A stretch of 64,000 nt of DNA from the NCBI GenBank assembly GCA_913775525.1, contig CAJYLH010000030.1:33676-97675 (forward strand), read 5' to 3'. Both the position numbers and the translations under genes were made by a program. Of the stretch, positions 34,144 through 44,159 are shown in pieces (the first letter of the stretch is position 1; every line of letters begins with the position of its first letter). The DNA is from an uncultured Chryseobacterium sp. (GTDB lineage Bacteria; Bacteroidota; Bacteroidia; Flavobacteriales; Weeksellaceae). The notes under the pieces are model-generated. The model saw only the letters and a program-made list of their open reading frames with translations. It had not been told where the DNA came from and ran no database searches.

Positions 34144-36408
34144 ATGAAAAAACTGAGCGTACAATTTTCAGCATTGGCACTGATGCTTTCATTCGGAACC
34201 GCATTAGGACAGCAGACCGACAGCCTGGCAATAAAAAAAGCGGTGAAGGCGGCTACAAAAAACGAAGAAGGAATAAAAACGGTTACGACATCATCCAAGG
34301 AAGACAACAACAGGAATGTCATGCTGAATGCGGCTAATAATACCAGCCCGAGAGATGTGAATATTGGCCTGCCCTCTACCGTAGGAGGCATTACCATTCT
34401 TGAGAATGATCTTCCCGTAGTCTATTTTTTCTGGCCGGAACTGCCTAATAAAACCTGGCGTCAAAGTGTAGGCCTTGAAAAGACAGGCCTCTTAAAAATG
34501 GACCAGCTGGCTAATACCATGGGCGACCTGGGTTTTGCCGTGAACTCCTATTCACAAACAGGTACCAAAGACCTGAAAATAAAAGGTAAACTTACGACCA
34601 GTACTTTCGGATGGCTTCAGGGTGATGCCAATGTTTCAGGGCCAATGTCAAAAGATAAAAGCTGGACCTATACTGCAGGAGCGCTGGTCAATTATGATCC
34701 CAGTACCTTTAAGCTGGGATTCGCCAGAAATGTAGATGAAACTAAAATTTTCAGGGCCGGAATTAGCAAATACTTTAAAGAAAACAGAGGTAAAATTTCA
34801 TTGCTGTACAAATATTCGGATTCCTACAGTGTCGGCAATTACGCAGTTTTCCAATACGGTGAAAACGGAAAAGTAACGGAGCTTGATAACTTCAGGATCG
34901 GCAGGGATTCCTATGTCGTTCGCGACGGCAGGATCAAGATGAAAGACATTCTTTCCGGGCAAAACTACTGGGCATCCATGAGCGGTGATGATAACAGGTC
35001 ACAAGCCCATAACTTCAATGTATTCGGAAATTATAAGCTTGATAATGGCTGGGATTTCAAATTTTCTGCATTGGCTCATTTTGGAAAAGTAAAAATGTCC
35101 ACGATTATCCCTTTAAGTATATTTAACGCAGATGCATCCGCAGGATACAGGCTTGCCTCAAACGGGCAGCCGTACTCAGGAGCTGTAGGAACTCAATTGG
35201 CCATGCATACCCCGGAAACCCCTACCACCAATATTGCAGGGCGGTTTTCTGTAGATAAACAAATCGGAAATCATCACGTAACCATCGGATTATTAGAGCA
35301 GTATTACCATGTAAACAAATATACTTCCAACCGGTCTTTCTTTTTCCAGACCGTGGAAGCGCAGCCGCAAAGGCTTATTGGGCCATCCACAGACGCAGAA
35401 GGATTCTATAATTACAATATCGGAGGTGAATACCACAGCGGAACGGAGAACAAACTTTCATTATACGCTACCGATGAATGGAAAGTTACCGATAATCTTA
35501 ACCTTAGCTACGGGCTCCACCTGAGAAATCACCTGCTTGACGGAGAATTTTCTATGACGCCAAGAACGCCGGGATTTGTATTCGGGGCCAATGATTTCCA
35601 GAGCATTAAAACCAACTGGCTGCAGGTGGCAGGAAGCTTAAATGCAACTTACAACATCAGCAAGAACTTCGGTGTACTGGCCAATTTCCTGTATACAGAA
35701 GAAAACAGGAGGCTGGAAAGCTATTCCCAGGCCTTCAATCCCAATACCAATAAAATCAAAAGTCCGCTGGGCGCTATCGGGGTATTCTGGAATACAGATT
35801 ATATCCAGCTGATTTCCCAGGCTACTATCCTGAAAAAAAACAACAACCTCAGCCGGTATAACCTGGTTAATCCTTCCAATACCACTCAATCACAGAACGT
35901 AACGGTATACTATGACATCCAGACCATAGGCTGGACTACAGACTTCGTCCTGAAGCCATTCAAAGGATTCAATCTGCATTACCTGATCACGTTCCAGAAT
36001 CCGGTATACAAAAACTTTACCTTCGATGCTTTTGGAAAAGATTATAATTACAACGACAACAATGTGTTAGGGGTAGCTAAAGTCCTCATGGAAATAGACC
36101 CAAGCTATACGGTGGACAAATGGAGGTTCTGGGCCAGCTTCAGGTATTTCTCAAAACAGTATGCCAACCTGACCAATGCGCTCTACTTTGCACCGAGATG
36201 GGAAACCTTCGGAGGAGTAAGCTATACCGTTAATAAAAATTTCAACGTAGGTGCTACGGTCATCAACTTCCTGAATCAGAGGGGAGCCAGCGGAACCATC
36301 AACGGTGCAGAGCTGATCACTGATGCCAGTCCGTACTATGGGAAGCTCCTTACGGGGACCTATATCATGCCTCTTACAGGCCAATTATCTGTAAGCTTTA
36401 ATTTCTAG
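34144..36408 (+). CDS. TonB-dependent receptor-like outer membrane protein
   Basis: ATG 34144 (754 aa) is chosen because the signal peptide follows directly (MKKLSVQFSALALMLSFG, ending LGQ); an in-frame ATG at 34075 adds a charged stretch. After a linker, VNIGLPSTVGGITILENDLP (near residues 80-100) looks like a plug domain. The rest is a long beta-barrel with alternating aromatic strands and the typical C-terminal Phe (GQLSVSFNF). No carboxypeptidase-like N-terminal domain and no SusD partner are seen, so it is not a classic SusC. It heads the GH3/esterase operon and probably imports the sugars released there. Confidence 0.85.
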   Translation: MKKLSVQFSALALMLSFGTALGQQTDSLAIKKAVKAATKNEEGIKTVTTSSKEDNNRNVMLNAANNTSPRDVNIGLPSTVGGITILENDLPVVYFFWPELPNKTWRQSVGLEKTGLLKMDQLANTMGDLGFAVNSYSQTGTKDLKIKGKLTTSTFGWLQGDANVSGPMSKDKSWTYTAGALVNYDPSTFKLGFARNVDETKIFRAGISKYFKENRGKISLLYKYSDSYSVGNYAVFQYGENGKVTELDNFRIGRDSYVVRDGRIKMKDILSGQNYWASMSGDDNRSQAHNFNVFGNYKLDNGWDFKFSALAHFGKVKMSTIIPLSIFNADASAGYRLASNGQPYSGAVGTQLAMHTPETPTTNIAGRFSVDKQIGNHHVTIGLLEQYYHVNKYTSNRSFFFQTVEAQPQRLIGPSTDAEGFYNYNIGGEYHSGTENKLSLYATDEWKVTDNLNLSYGLHLRNHLLDGEFSMTPRTPGFVFGANDFQSIKTNWLQVAGSLNATYNISKNFGVLANFLYTEENRRLESYSQAFNPNTNKIKSPLGAIGVFWNTDYIQLISQATILKKNNNLSRYNLVNPSNTTQSQNVTVYYDIQTIGWTTDFVLKPFKGFNLHYLITFQNPVYKNFTFDAFGKDYNYNDNNVLGVAKVLMEIDPSYTVDKWRFWASFRYFSKQYANLTNALYFAPRWETFGGVSYTVNKNFNVGATVINFLNQRGASGTINGAELITDASPYYGKLLTGTYIMPLTGQLSVSFNF

Positions 36409-36419
36409 CCTTTAATCCA

Positions 36420-38720
36420 ATGAAAAAATCAGTTTTAAAAATATCAGCATTATTCCTTGGGGTCACGGTATTTTCCCAGAATATCCATACTGTATCCAAT
36501 TCTGACGGCCCTGTGTTGGGCTATTCAGCAGAATCCGGACTTAAAATCCTCACCGTAAACGGAAAAAAATTCAAAGACTTAAATAAAAACGGAACGCTGG
36601 ACCGGTACGAAGACTGGCGCCTGACTGCTGAAGAAAGGTCCAAAGACCTTGCTTCTAGAATGTCGGTTGAACAGATTGCAGGATTGATGCTGTACAGCGG
36701 ACACCAATCGGTTCCGGCTCCCGCGGATGGGTTCCGGGCGGGAAAATATAACGGGAAGCTGTATAAGGAAAGCGGCGCAAATGCCTGGGACCTGACCGAC
36801 CAGCAGAAAAAATTCCTTAAAGAAGACCATCTTCGCCATGTTTTGGTGACCACCGTAGAATCTCCGGAAGTTGCCGCACGCTGGAGCAATACTTTGCAGG
36901 CTTATGTAGAAGGGCTTGGCCTGGGAATCCCTGCCAATAACAGTACCGACCCAAGGCATTCAGCCACCGTTACAGCGGAATTTAACGAAGGCGCCGGCGG
37001 ACAGATTTCCCTCTGGCCGGACGGACTGGCTATGGGAGCCACATTCGATCCTGAGCTGGTAAAGAAATTCGGAAATATTGCTGCACAGGAATACAGGGCT
37101 CTCGGAATCTCAACTGCCCTCTCCCCGCAGATCGACCTGGGCACAGAACCCCGATGGTACAGGATCGCCTATGTGTTCAGTGAAAGCCCTGAACTAACCA
37201 CAGATATGGCGCGGGCATACATAGACGGGTTCCAGACTACACCGGGAACAGGCGGGTCCAAAAGCGGATGGGGAAATAAAAGCGTTAATGCCATGGTAAA
37301 ACACTGGCCCGGCGGCGGACCGGAAGAAGGCGGCCGGGATGCCCACTGGGCCATGGGAAAATATGCCGTGTATCCCGGAAATAATTTCCAGGCCCATCTC
37401 AAGCCCTTCACGGAAGGTGCTTTTAAGCTGAACGGAGGAACCGGCGAAGCATCAGCAGTAATGCCCTATTATACGATCAGCTATAACCAGGACCAGAAAA
37501 ACAAGGAAAATGTAGGCAACGGATTCAGCAAATACATTATTACCGACCTGCTCCGCGGGAAATACGGTTATGACGGTGTGGTATGTACAGACTGGCTGAT
37601 TACGGCCGATGAGCCTAAAACTCCGGGCTTATTTGCCGGGAAGCCCTGGGGCGTTGAAAAAATGTCTGTAGCTGAACGGCATTATAAAGTCCTGGAGGCC
37701 GGTGTAGACCAGTTTGGGGGGAATAATGACAAAGGCCCTGTCTTAGAAGCTTATCGCATGGGCGTAAAAGAGCATGGCGAGAAATACATGCGCAACCGTT
37801 TTGAACAGTCAGCAGTCCGTCTGCTGAAAAATTTCTTCAGGACAGGTTTGTTTGAAAATCCTTATGTGAACGTAGAAGAAACCAAAAAGACCGTTGGGAA
37901 CCCTGAATTTATGAAAGCAGGTTATGAAGCGCAGGTGAAATCCATTGTGATGCTGAAAAACAAAGGCAGCATCCTTCCTGTAAAGGAAAGAAAAACCGTT
38001 TACGTTCCTAAAAGGTATTCTCCTGCCACATTCAACTGGTGGGGAATATATACGGCTCCATCCCTGGATTATCCGGTAGATATAGAAAAGATAAAAAAAC
38101 ACTTCAACATAACAGATGATCCTGCCAAAGCCGACTTCGCGCTGGTCTTTGTGAAAAGCCCACACAGTGAGGAAGGCGGTTACAGTGACATCGATGCAGC
38201 AGAAGGCGGGAACGGGTATCTCCCGATCTCGCTGCAGTATCAGACTTACCAGGCAGTGAAAGCACGTACCAAAAGCATGGCCGCCGGGGATCCGGTGGTA
38301 GCTCCTGCTATAAAAGACCGTACATTTAAAGACAAAACATCTACGGCAGCCAATTTCACGGACCTGCAAACCATTGAAAATACTTACAGGGCTATGAATG
38401 GCAAGCCTGTAGTGGTTTCGGTAACAGCTTCAAAGCCTATGGTTTTCAATGAATTTGAAAAGCATGCCGATGCTATCCTGGTAAACTTCAATGTTTCCAA
38501 TCAAGCAGTGGTAGACATTGTGTCAGGAAAATATGAACCTTCCGGCTTACTTCCGCTCCAGATGCCTGCTGACATGAAAACGGTTGAACACCAAAAAGAA
38601 GACGTACCGTATGATATGGAGACTCACATGGATTCAGAAGGCCACCATTATGATTTCGGATACGGAATGAACTGGTCCGGTGTGATCCGGGATGCCCGAA
38701 CGGCAAAATATAAAAAATAA
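36420..38720 (+). CDS. Glycoside hydrolase family 3 protein, exported
   Basis: The 766-aa product has a signal peptide (ending VFSQ), a canonical EF-hand loop (D53, N55, N57, G58, D61, E64 in FKDLNKNGTLDRYED) and the GH3 catalytic domain with KHWPGGG and the nucleophile D391 in VVCTDW. The C-terminal half is the GH3 alpha/beta sandwich (SIVMLKNKGSILPVKERK near residue 510). Likely activity is beta-glucosidase or beta-xylosidase; which one is not resolved. It follows the receptor at 11 bp and precedes the esterase. Confidence 0.92.
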   Translation: MKKSVLKISALFLGVTVFSQNIHTVSNSDGPVLGYSAESGLKILTVNGKKFKDLNKNGTLDRYEDWRLTAEERSKDLASRMSVEQIAGLMLYSGHQSVPAPADGFRAGKYNGKLYKESGANAWDLTDQQKKFLKEDHLRHVLVTTVESPEVAARWSNTLQAYVEGLGLGIPANNSTDPRHSATVTAEFNEGAGGQISLWPDGLAMGATFDPELVKKFGNIAAQEYRALGISTALSPQIDLGTEPRWYRIAYVFSESPELTTDMARAYIDGFQTTPGTGGSKSGWGNKSVNAMVKHWPGGGPEEGGRDAHWAMGKYAVYPGNNFQAHLKPFTEGAFKLNGGTGEASAVMPYYTISYNQDQKNKENVGNGFSKYIITDLLRGKYGYDGVVCTDWLITADEPKTPGLFAGKPWGVEKMSVAERHYKVLEAGVDQFGGNNDKGPVLEAYRMGVKEHGEKYMRNRFEQSAVRLLKNFFRTGLFENPYVNVEETKKTVGNPEFMKAGYEAQVKSIVMLKNKGSILPVKERKTVYVPKRYSPATFNWWGIYTAPSLDYPVDIEKIKKHFNITDDPAKADFALVFVKSPHSEEGGYSDIDAAEGGNGYLPISLQYQTYQAVKARTKSMAAGDPVVAPAIKDRTFKDKTSTAANFTDLQTIENTYRAMNGKPVVVSVTASKPMVFNEFEKHADAILVNFNVSNQAVVDIVSGKYEPSGLLPLQMPADMKTVEHQKEDVPYDMETHMDSEGHHYDFGYGMNWSGVIRDARTAKYKK

Positions 38721-38796
38721 AACCCGATCAGCACGAATCAATTATGGGCTATTGGACATTAACCGTTAATTATTAATATAATTACTATTCAATCAC

Positions 38797-39675
38797 ATGA
38801 AAAAATTAATCATAACAGGCTTATTCCTGATGACAGCCGGCAGTATTGATGCCCAGAAGACCATTCCGCTTTACCAGGGCAAAGCTCCCGGCACCGAAAG
38901 CTGGACCCAGAAAGAAGCCCAGCAGTTTTCAGACCTCTTCAAAACAGAAGTGGTATACAATGTGGCACAACCCTCCATGCTCGTTTTTGAAGCAGATAAG
39001 GCCAAGGCGAACGGGACAGTAATCGTTATTGCTCCGGGTGGAGGATTTCAAAGCCTTTCCATCAACCGCGAAGGGGTTGATCTGGCTAAAAAGCTTGCTG
39101 CAAAAGGCATCACGGCAATTGTTCTAAAATACAGGCTGCTCGAAACCAAATCCAATGACCCTGCCCGCGAAATGATGGACAACCTCAAAAGCAGGACTTC
39201 ATTCGATGAGCGGACAGCACCTATTAAAATGATGGCCGGAGAAGATATCAGGACCGCTATTGCTTATCTCAGGTCCCATGCAAAGGAAATGAACATTAAG
39301 CCGGATCGTTTAGGCGTCATCGGGTTTTCTGCCGGATCAACCGTCATTCTGGAAAGCGTGCTCCATAGCAAAGATGCATCTACGATACCGAATTTTGCAG
39401 CCTCTATTTACGGAGGACCTTCAGAAGATCTGCTCAAGGCTGAAATTCCTAAATCTCCGCTACCCCTTTTCATCTGTGCAGCCAGTGACGACCAGCTGAA
39501 GCTGGCTCCCAAATCCGTCCTGCTGTATAACAAATGGACCGAAGCAGGACAGCCTGCCGAACTCCATATTTATGAGAAAGGCGGCCATGGATTCGGTATG
39601 GGAAAACAGAACCTGCCGGTAGACCACTGGTCAGATGTCTATATGGAGTGGCTTACATTCCACAAGTATTTATAA
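38797..39675 (+). CDS. Alpha/beta hydrolase, probable carbohydrate esterase
   Basis: The 292-aa product has a signal peptide (MKKLIITGLFLMTAGSIDAQ), the oxyanion motif VIAPGGGFQSL (near residues 76-86), the nucleophile elbow GFSAGS (G-x-S-x-G, near 174-179) and a late catalytic His in EKGGHGFGM. This is the pattern of the BD-FAE/acetyl-xylan-esterase type. Set between two GH3 genes, it probably removes acyl groups from the oligosaccharides they cleave. Confidence 0.88.
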   Translation: MKKLIITGLFLMTAGSIDAQKTIPLYQGKAPGTESWTQKEAQQFSDLFKTEVVYNVAQPSMLVFEADKAKANGTVIVIAPGGGFQSLSINREGVDLAKKLAAKGITAIVLKYRLLETKSNDPAREMMDNLKSRTSFDERTAPIKMMAGEDIRTAIAYLRSHAKEMNIKPDRLGVIGFSAGSTVILESVLHSKDASTIPNFAASIYGGPSEDLLKAEIPKSPLPLFICAASDDQLKLAPKSVLLYNKWTEAGQPAELHIYEKGGHGFGMGKQNLPVDHWSDVYMEWLTFHKYL

Positions 39676-39696
39676 AACCAATACAAAATAATACCT

Positions 39697-42153
39697 ATGG
39701 ACAAGAATACATCGACGCTGACCGGTATTTCACGGAAAGCAACATATTCGGGATTGCTCCTTGCTTTGTTGGCAGCTTCGCCTTATGCAAAGGCACAAAA
39801 CACCTATCCAATCATACAATCAGGCGGGAAAAGCTTTAAGGATTTCAACAGAAACGGGAAACTGGACAGCTGGGAAGACACACGTCTAACAGCAGACCAA
39901 AGAATTGATGCCATTATACGACAGATGACCAATGCTGAGAAAGCGGATTTGCTGATTGGTACAGGCATGCCCGGAATCGAAGTGCTTACCGGGCCTGTCG
40001 GCGACTCTAAGCAGGGAGCGGTTCCCGGCGCAGCCGGCGGAACCGCTTCCCTGGACCGTTTCGGCATTCCTCCGACAGTGGTCGCAGACGGACCTGCCGG
40101 ACTGAGAATATCCCCTACCCGTAAAGACGATCCCAAAACCTATTATGCAACCGCATTTCCTGTAGGTACGGCTCTGGCATCCACCTGGAACAAAACTTTG
40201 CTGGAAGAGGTGGGAAAAGCGATGGGTAATGAAGTGAAGGAATACGGAGTGGACGTACTTTTGGCTCCTGCCCTCAACATCCACAGAAACCCGCTTAACG
40301 GACGGAATTTTGAATATTACTCAGAAGACCCCCTTATTTCAGGTAAAACGGCGGCCGCTATTGTGAATGGCATCCAGTCCCAGGGTGTAGGGACTTCTAT
40401 CAAGCATTTTGCCGCTAATAATGAGGAAACCAACCGACTGACGATCAACGTGCATGTTTCCGAACGCGCCATGCGTGAACTGTACCTGAAAGGCTTTGAA
40501 ATTGCGGTCAAGGAATCCCAGCCGTGGACGGTGATGTCATCCTATAATAAAGTAAACGGAGTTTATACTTCAGACAGCAGAGACCTGCTTACCCAGGTAC
40601 TGAGGAAAGAATGGGGATTCAAAGGTATTGTAATGACCGACTGGTTCGGAGGCTTTCCGGGCTTTGAGTCTATCCGGAGCGGCGGAATCTCCGATGTCAT
40701 CGCCCAGATGAATGCCGGCAATGACCTGCTCATGCCCGGGATTCCGGCTCAGAAAAAGGCATTGCTTGCGGCCCTGGATTCCGGAAAAGTATCTCAGGAA
40801 ACCGCCAACCTTAATGTAAAAAGAATCCTGGAATACATATTCCGCACCCCAACTTTTATGGGTTACCGGTACAGCAATCAGCCGGATCTGGACCGGCATG
40901 CTGAGGTAACGAGGAATGCGGCATCAGAAGGCATGGTCCTGCTTAAAAATCAAAGCAATACTCTTCCTTTCAATGATAAGCAGAAAGAAGTTTCCCTGTT
41001 CGGGGTAACTTCGTACGCATGGATTACGGGAGGAACCGGAAGCGGAAGCGTTAACAACAAGCATACAGTTTCACTCCTGGAAGGACTGAAAGCAGCCGGC
41101 TACCGGTTAGATAAGGAACTGGCAGACCTTTATATGCCCCATGCCAATCGCGAAGTAGCGGCAGAAAAAGACCGGAGAAAAGCCAAAGGAATCCTGGCCC
41201 TGCCGGAAAGGCTTCCCGAAATGAAGATGGATGATACCTTTATCGCTAAAAAAGCGGAAACATCAGCAATAGCATTCGTAACCCTGGGAAGAAATTCTGG
41301 CGAAGGCGGTGACCGTAAGGTAGATGATGACTTCAACCTCGCTCCTGAAGAGCTTGAAATGCTGGACAAAATCTCAAAAGCTTTTCATGCCAAAGGAAAA
41401 AAGGTAGTGGTCATCCTGAACATCGGCGGTGTTATTGAAACCGCTTCCTGGAAAGACAAAGCCGATGCCATCCTGCTGGCATGGCAGCCGGGACAGGAAG
41501 GCGGGCATTCTGTAGCGGACGTGCTTTCCGGAAAAGTAAATCCATCCGGAAAACTGACCATGACATTCCCGGTAAACTATACAGATACACCTTCGGCCAA
41601 GAATTTTCCGGGTATCCCTGCTGACAATCCTAAAGAGGTTACGTACGAAGAAGGCATCTATGTAGGGTACCGTTACTTTAACACATTTCATGTAAAGCCA
41701 TCGTATGAATTCGGATATGGAAAATCCTATACGGATTTCGACTATCAAAATATTAAAGTCAGCCCAACATCCGGCTCATCTTTTACAGTTAGCATTAACG
41801 TAAAGAATACGGGAACAACCAGCGGAAAGGAAGCAGTCCAGTTGTATGTATCTGCCCCACACCAGCTGGCCGACAAACCGACATCCGAACTGAAAGCTTA
41901 TGCCAAAACAAAGCTGCTGAAACCCGGAGAAACCGAGACGGTTACCCTGACGCTTTCCCCGAAAGACCTTGCTTCATTCATTACCGCAAAAAGTGCGTGG
42001 ATCGCTGAAGCAGGAACATATACCGTGTCAGCCGGTGCTTCATCGCTGGATATCAGGCAGTCTGCGAATTTCCAGCTTCCTAAGGAAATTACTGTTGAAA
42101 AAGTGCAGCATGTGCTTCCGGAAGACCAGCCTTTCAAAGAGCTGAAACCATAA
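39697..42153 (+). CDS. Glycoside hydrolase family 3 beta-glucosidase, exported
   Basis: The 818-aa product has an N-terminal export signal (residues about 15-34, ending AKAQ), an EF-hand loop (D49, N51, N53, G54, D57, E60), the GH3 catalytic domain with KHFAANNEETNR, RNFEYYSEDP and the nucleophile D315 in VMTDWFGG, the alpha/beta sandwich, and a fibronectin-III-like C-terminal domain (VSINVKNTGTTSGKEAVQLY). Likely beta-glucosidase or related enzyme. It ends the operon and is followed by a strong terminator. It differs from the first GH3 enough that the two probably have different specificities. Confidence 0.94.
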   Translation: MDKNTSTLTGISRKATYSGLLLALLAASPYAKAQNTYPIIQSGGKSFKDFNRNGKLDSWEDTRLTADQRIDAIIRQMTNAEKADLLIGTGMPGIEVLTGPVGDSKQGAVPGAAGGTASLDRFGIPPTVVADGPAGLRISPTRKDDPKTYYATAFPVGTALASTWNKTLLEEVGKAMGNEVKEYGVDVLLAPALNIHRNPLNGRNFEYYSEDPLISGKTAAAIVNGIQSQGVGTSIKHFAANNEETNRLTINVHVSERAMRELYLKGFEIAVKESQPWTVMSSYNKVNGVYTSDSRDLLTQVLRKEWGFKGIVMTDWFGGFPGFESIRSGGISDVIAQMNAGNDLLMPGIPAQKKALLAALDSGKVSQETANLNVKRILEYIFRTPTFMGYRYSNQPDLDRHAEVTRNAASEGMVLLKNQSNTLPFNDKQKEVSLFGVTSYAWITGGTGSGSVNNKHTVSLLEGLKAAGYRLDKELADLYMPHANREVAAEKDRRKAKGILALPERLPEMKMDDTFIAKKAETSAIAFVTLGRNSGEGGDRKVDDDFNLAPEELEMLDKISKAFHAKGKKVVVILNIGGVIETASWKDKADAILLAWQPGQEGGHSVADVLSGKVNPSGKLTMTFPVNYTDTPSAKNFPGIPADNPKEVTYEEGIYVGYRYFNTFHVKPSYEFGYGKSYTDFDYQNIKVSPTSGSSFTVSINVKNTGTTSGKEAVQLYVSAPHQLADKPTSELKAYAKTKLLKPGETETVTLTLSPKDLASFITAKSAWIAEAGTYTVSAGASSLDIRQSANFQLPKEITVEKVQHVLPEDQPFKELKP

Positions 42154-42220
42154 TTGTCCGGATTTACCATACACCATATCTTCTCTACATATACGCAGTT
42201 ATCTTTTTTATGTAGTTTTG

Positions 42221-42251
42221 ATCCCGTCCTGTTTTCAGGGCGGGATTTTTT
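42221..42251 (+). terminator. Rho-independent terminator of the GH3 operon
   Basis: Eleven-bp stem atcccgtcctg/cagggcgggat with one wobble pair, loop tttt, followed by six T. Confidence 0.88.
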
Positions 42252-42328
42252 AGCAAAATCAGATCTTAATGATTTATAAAAAACTGTAAATTAGCTTAAT
42301 GCATTTATAATAAGCAATTATAATTAAC

Positions 42329-43030
42329 ATGAAATTTTTAAAGTATACAGCACTTTTTGTACTTCTTATAGGATCATCCTATATCCTATATTTTTATCTT
42401 ACTGTTTACTCGAAGCTTACCCCAGCTGATATTGAGCCTAATATAAAAAATGAAAAGATATTTAAGATCATGGATTCCCAAAAGGAGATTATAAATGGAA
42501 CAGAAAGGTACGATTCAGTTATCCGGAAAAAGAGTTCTTCAGTTTTATTCTATGTGGGTAAAAAGCCTACAATCAAGGATGAACTTTTCATAGCCGGATT
42601 TAATAACTGCAGAGCCATATCACTGAAAGGAAAAATTAACATTTCCATAGGTTACAATTCAGGATACAGTGGTGGTGGATATGAAATTGACTATTTATAT
42701 GGCAGATATAAGATACAACCTTATGCATTTACAGATGTTGTTCCTGACAACAGAAAAGAGCCTGATTATAAAATTTTAAGACAGAAACTTACCTTGGATA
42801 AAAGATATTATCGTGTAGGAGACAGCCTGTATGGGAAGATTGACTTTGTTATGCTATTTAATGATGACGAAAAAAAAAGAACGTTTACGGAAACGGATAT
42901 TTCAGGACTAAAGTTGATTCTTATTAGCCGCCAACGTTTTTCAGCATACATCCAACGCTCATCTTTCACCAAAAGAATTAAAAAATCAAAGCTGATTCTG
43001 AGTATATTGTTTACATTTGTCAATATATAA
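42329..43030 (+). CDS. Hypothetical membrane-anchored protein, probable frameshift at a 9-A tract
   Basis: The open frame encodes 233 aa: an N-terminal membrane anchor (residues about 5-27) and a beta-rich domain (GKINISIGYNSGYSGGGYEI, YYRVGDSLYGKIDFVML). After FNDDEKK the frame passes a run of nine A (42870-42878) and becomes unlike protein. Reading with one more A gives FNDDEKKKNVYGNGYFRTKV and a stop at 42927, which fits the preceding domain better. I infer a one-base loss, a sequencing error or a slippage site; the natural end is then 42927 and the rest to 43030 is spurious. Confidence 0.65.
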   Translation: MKFLKYTALFVLLIGSSYILYFYLTVYSKLTPADIEPNIKNEKIFKIMDSQKEIINGTERYDSVIRKKSSSVLFYVGKKPTIKDELFIAGFNNCRAISLKGKINISIGYNSGYSGGGYEIDYLYGRYKIQPYAFTDVVPDNRKEPDYKILRQKLTLDKRYYRVGDSLYGKIDFVMLFNDDEKKRTFTETDISGLKLILISRQRFSAYIQRSSFTKRIKKSKLILSILFTFVNI

Positions 43031-43037
43031 CAACCCA

Positions 43038-44159
43038 GTGAAAAATACAGCCCTCTTTTTGATCATCATGCTCAGCCATGGTATTTTTGCTCAGAACAGT
43101 CAGTTCAAAATTGAATTATATGCCCCGGGATATGAAAAAGACTCCCTCTTTATAGGCCCTCCTATGAGCAGTGGCAATGTCCAGAAAATCTATGGCTTCA
43201 CCACAGATGTGGGACCGAATGTTACATTCATGAAAGATTTTAATACCATCAAAATAAAGAAAAACAGTAATTTTAAAATATCAGGTAAAATCCCTTATCC
43301 GCAGCCGGTGGCCATTTCATATTATGACGCCCAAATAAACGGTGGATATTATACAAAACCCCTCTTTCTGGAAAAAGGAAACATTAATCTTGAAGTAAAG
43401 AAAGCTGATGATCATCTTGAATATATCCTGCATTCCGGGAGCCCTGCAAATACAGAATATAAAGCCATGAAAGCGCAGCTGAAAACCTATGATGAAAAGC
43501 TAAAACCTTTTCAGGAGAACGCGGCAAAAGACATTGAAGCCAAACAGGCGTTCCTCCAGAAATATATCGCAAAAAATCCGGGTTCTTATGTCGCTTTCTG
43601 GGAAATTGTCAGTGATTTCTCACAATATGGATTCAATACCTCGTATTTAAAAAGCCTGGCGCTTTTTTCACCAATGGTACAAAAAAGTTTCAGTTATAAG
43701 GAATTTAAAAAGATGATGATTACGGAAAATTCTACCAATGCCGGAGGAAAGTTTCCGGAAATTATTTTTAACGAAAAAGAAAAGATTTCCGGAAAGGATT
43801 TTCCCGGATCATCATTGACACTCGTCGATTACTGGTCCACAACCTGTAAGCCATGTATACAGGATATGCCGAAACTCGTTGCTTTATATGCAAAATACAA
43901 GTCGCAAGGAGTTAATTTTATAAGCGTAACCGATGAGAAGGATCCAAAGAAAATTGCATTAGCCAAAAATATTTTGGAAAAGAACCAAGCAACCTGGAAG
44001 AACTATTTTGATACACGGAAGGAATTTCCAAAAAAATTAAATTCTTCCGGATACCCCCTACAGATTCTGGTAGACAATAAAGGTACCATCATTGCCCGGG
44101 AAATGGGTGAGTTGGATACAATAGAGGCTAAAATAAAAAGTTACCTTGAAAAGCAATAG
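43038..44159 (+). CDS. TlpA-like thioredoxin-fold protein with DUF4369-like N-terminus
   Basis: I choose GTG 43038 (373 aa) because the signal peptide MKNTALFLIIMLSHGIFAQ follows directly; an upstream TTG is weaker. Residues about 20-130 resemble the DUF4369 domain found before thioredoxin modules in Bacteroidota. The C-terminal AhpC/TSA-like domain has WSTTCKPC (C270, C273) and the cis-Pro region NSSGYPLQILVDNKGTI. Role: periplasmic thiol-disulfide exchange, target unknown. It follows the frameshifted gene closely. Confidence 0.85.
   Translation: MKNTALFLIIMLSHGIFAQNSQFKIELYAPGYEKDSLFIGPPMSSGNVQKIYGFTTDVGPNVTFMKDFNTIKIKKNSNFKISGKIPYPQPVAISYYDAQINGGYYTKPLFLEKGNINLEVKKADDHLEYILHSGSPANTEYKAMKAQLKTYDEKLKPFQENAAKDIEAKQAFLQKYIAKNPGSYVAFWEIVSDFSQYGFNTSYLKSLALFSPMVQKSFSYKEFKKMMITENSTNAGGKFPEIIFNEKEKISGKDFPGSSLTLVDYWSTTCKPCIQDMPKLVALYAKYKSQGVNFISVTDEKDPKKIALAKNILEKNQATWKNYFDTRKEFPKKLNSSGYPLQILVDNKGTIIAREMGELDTIEAKIKSYLEKQ

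Noticed and set aside
42880-43030. C-terminal 50 residues of the frame at 42329 as genuine protein
   Set aside because: The alternative frame after the A tract gives a more plausible ending and an early stop; the tail looks like out-of-frame reading.
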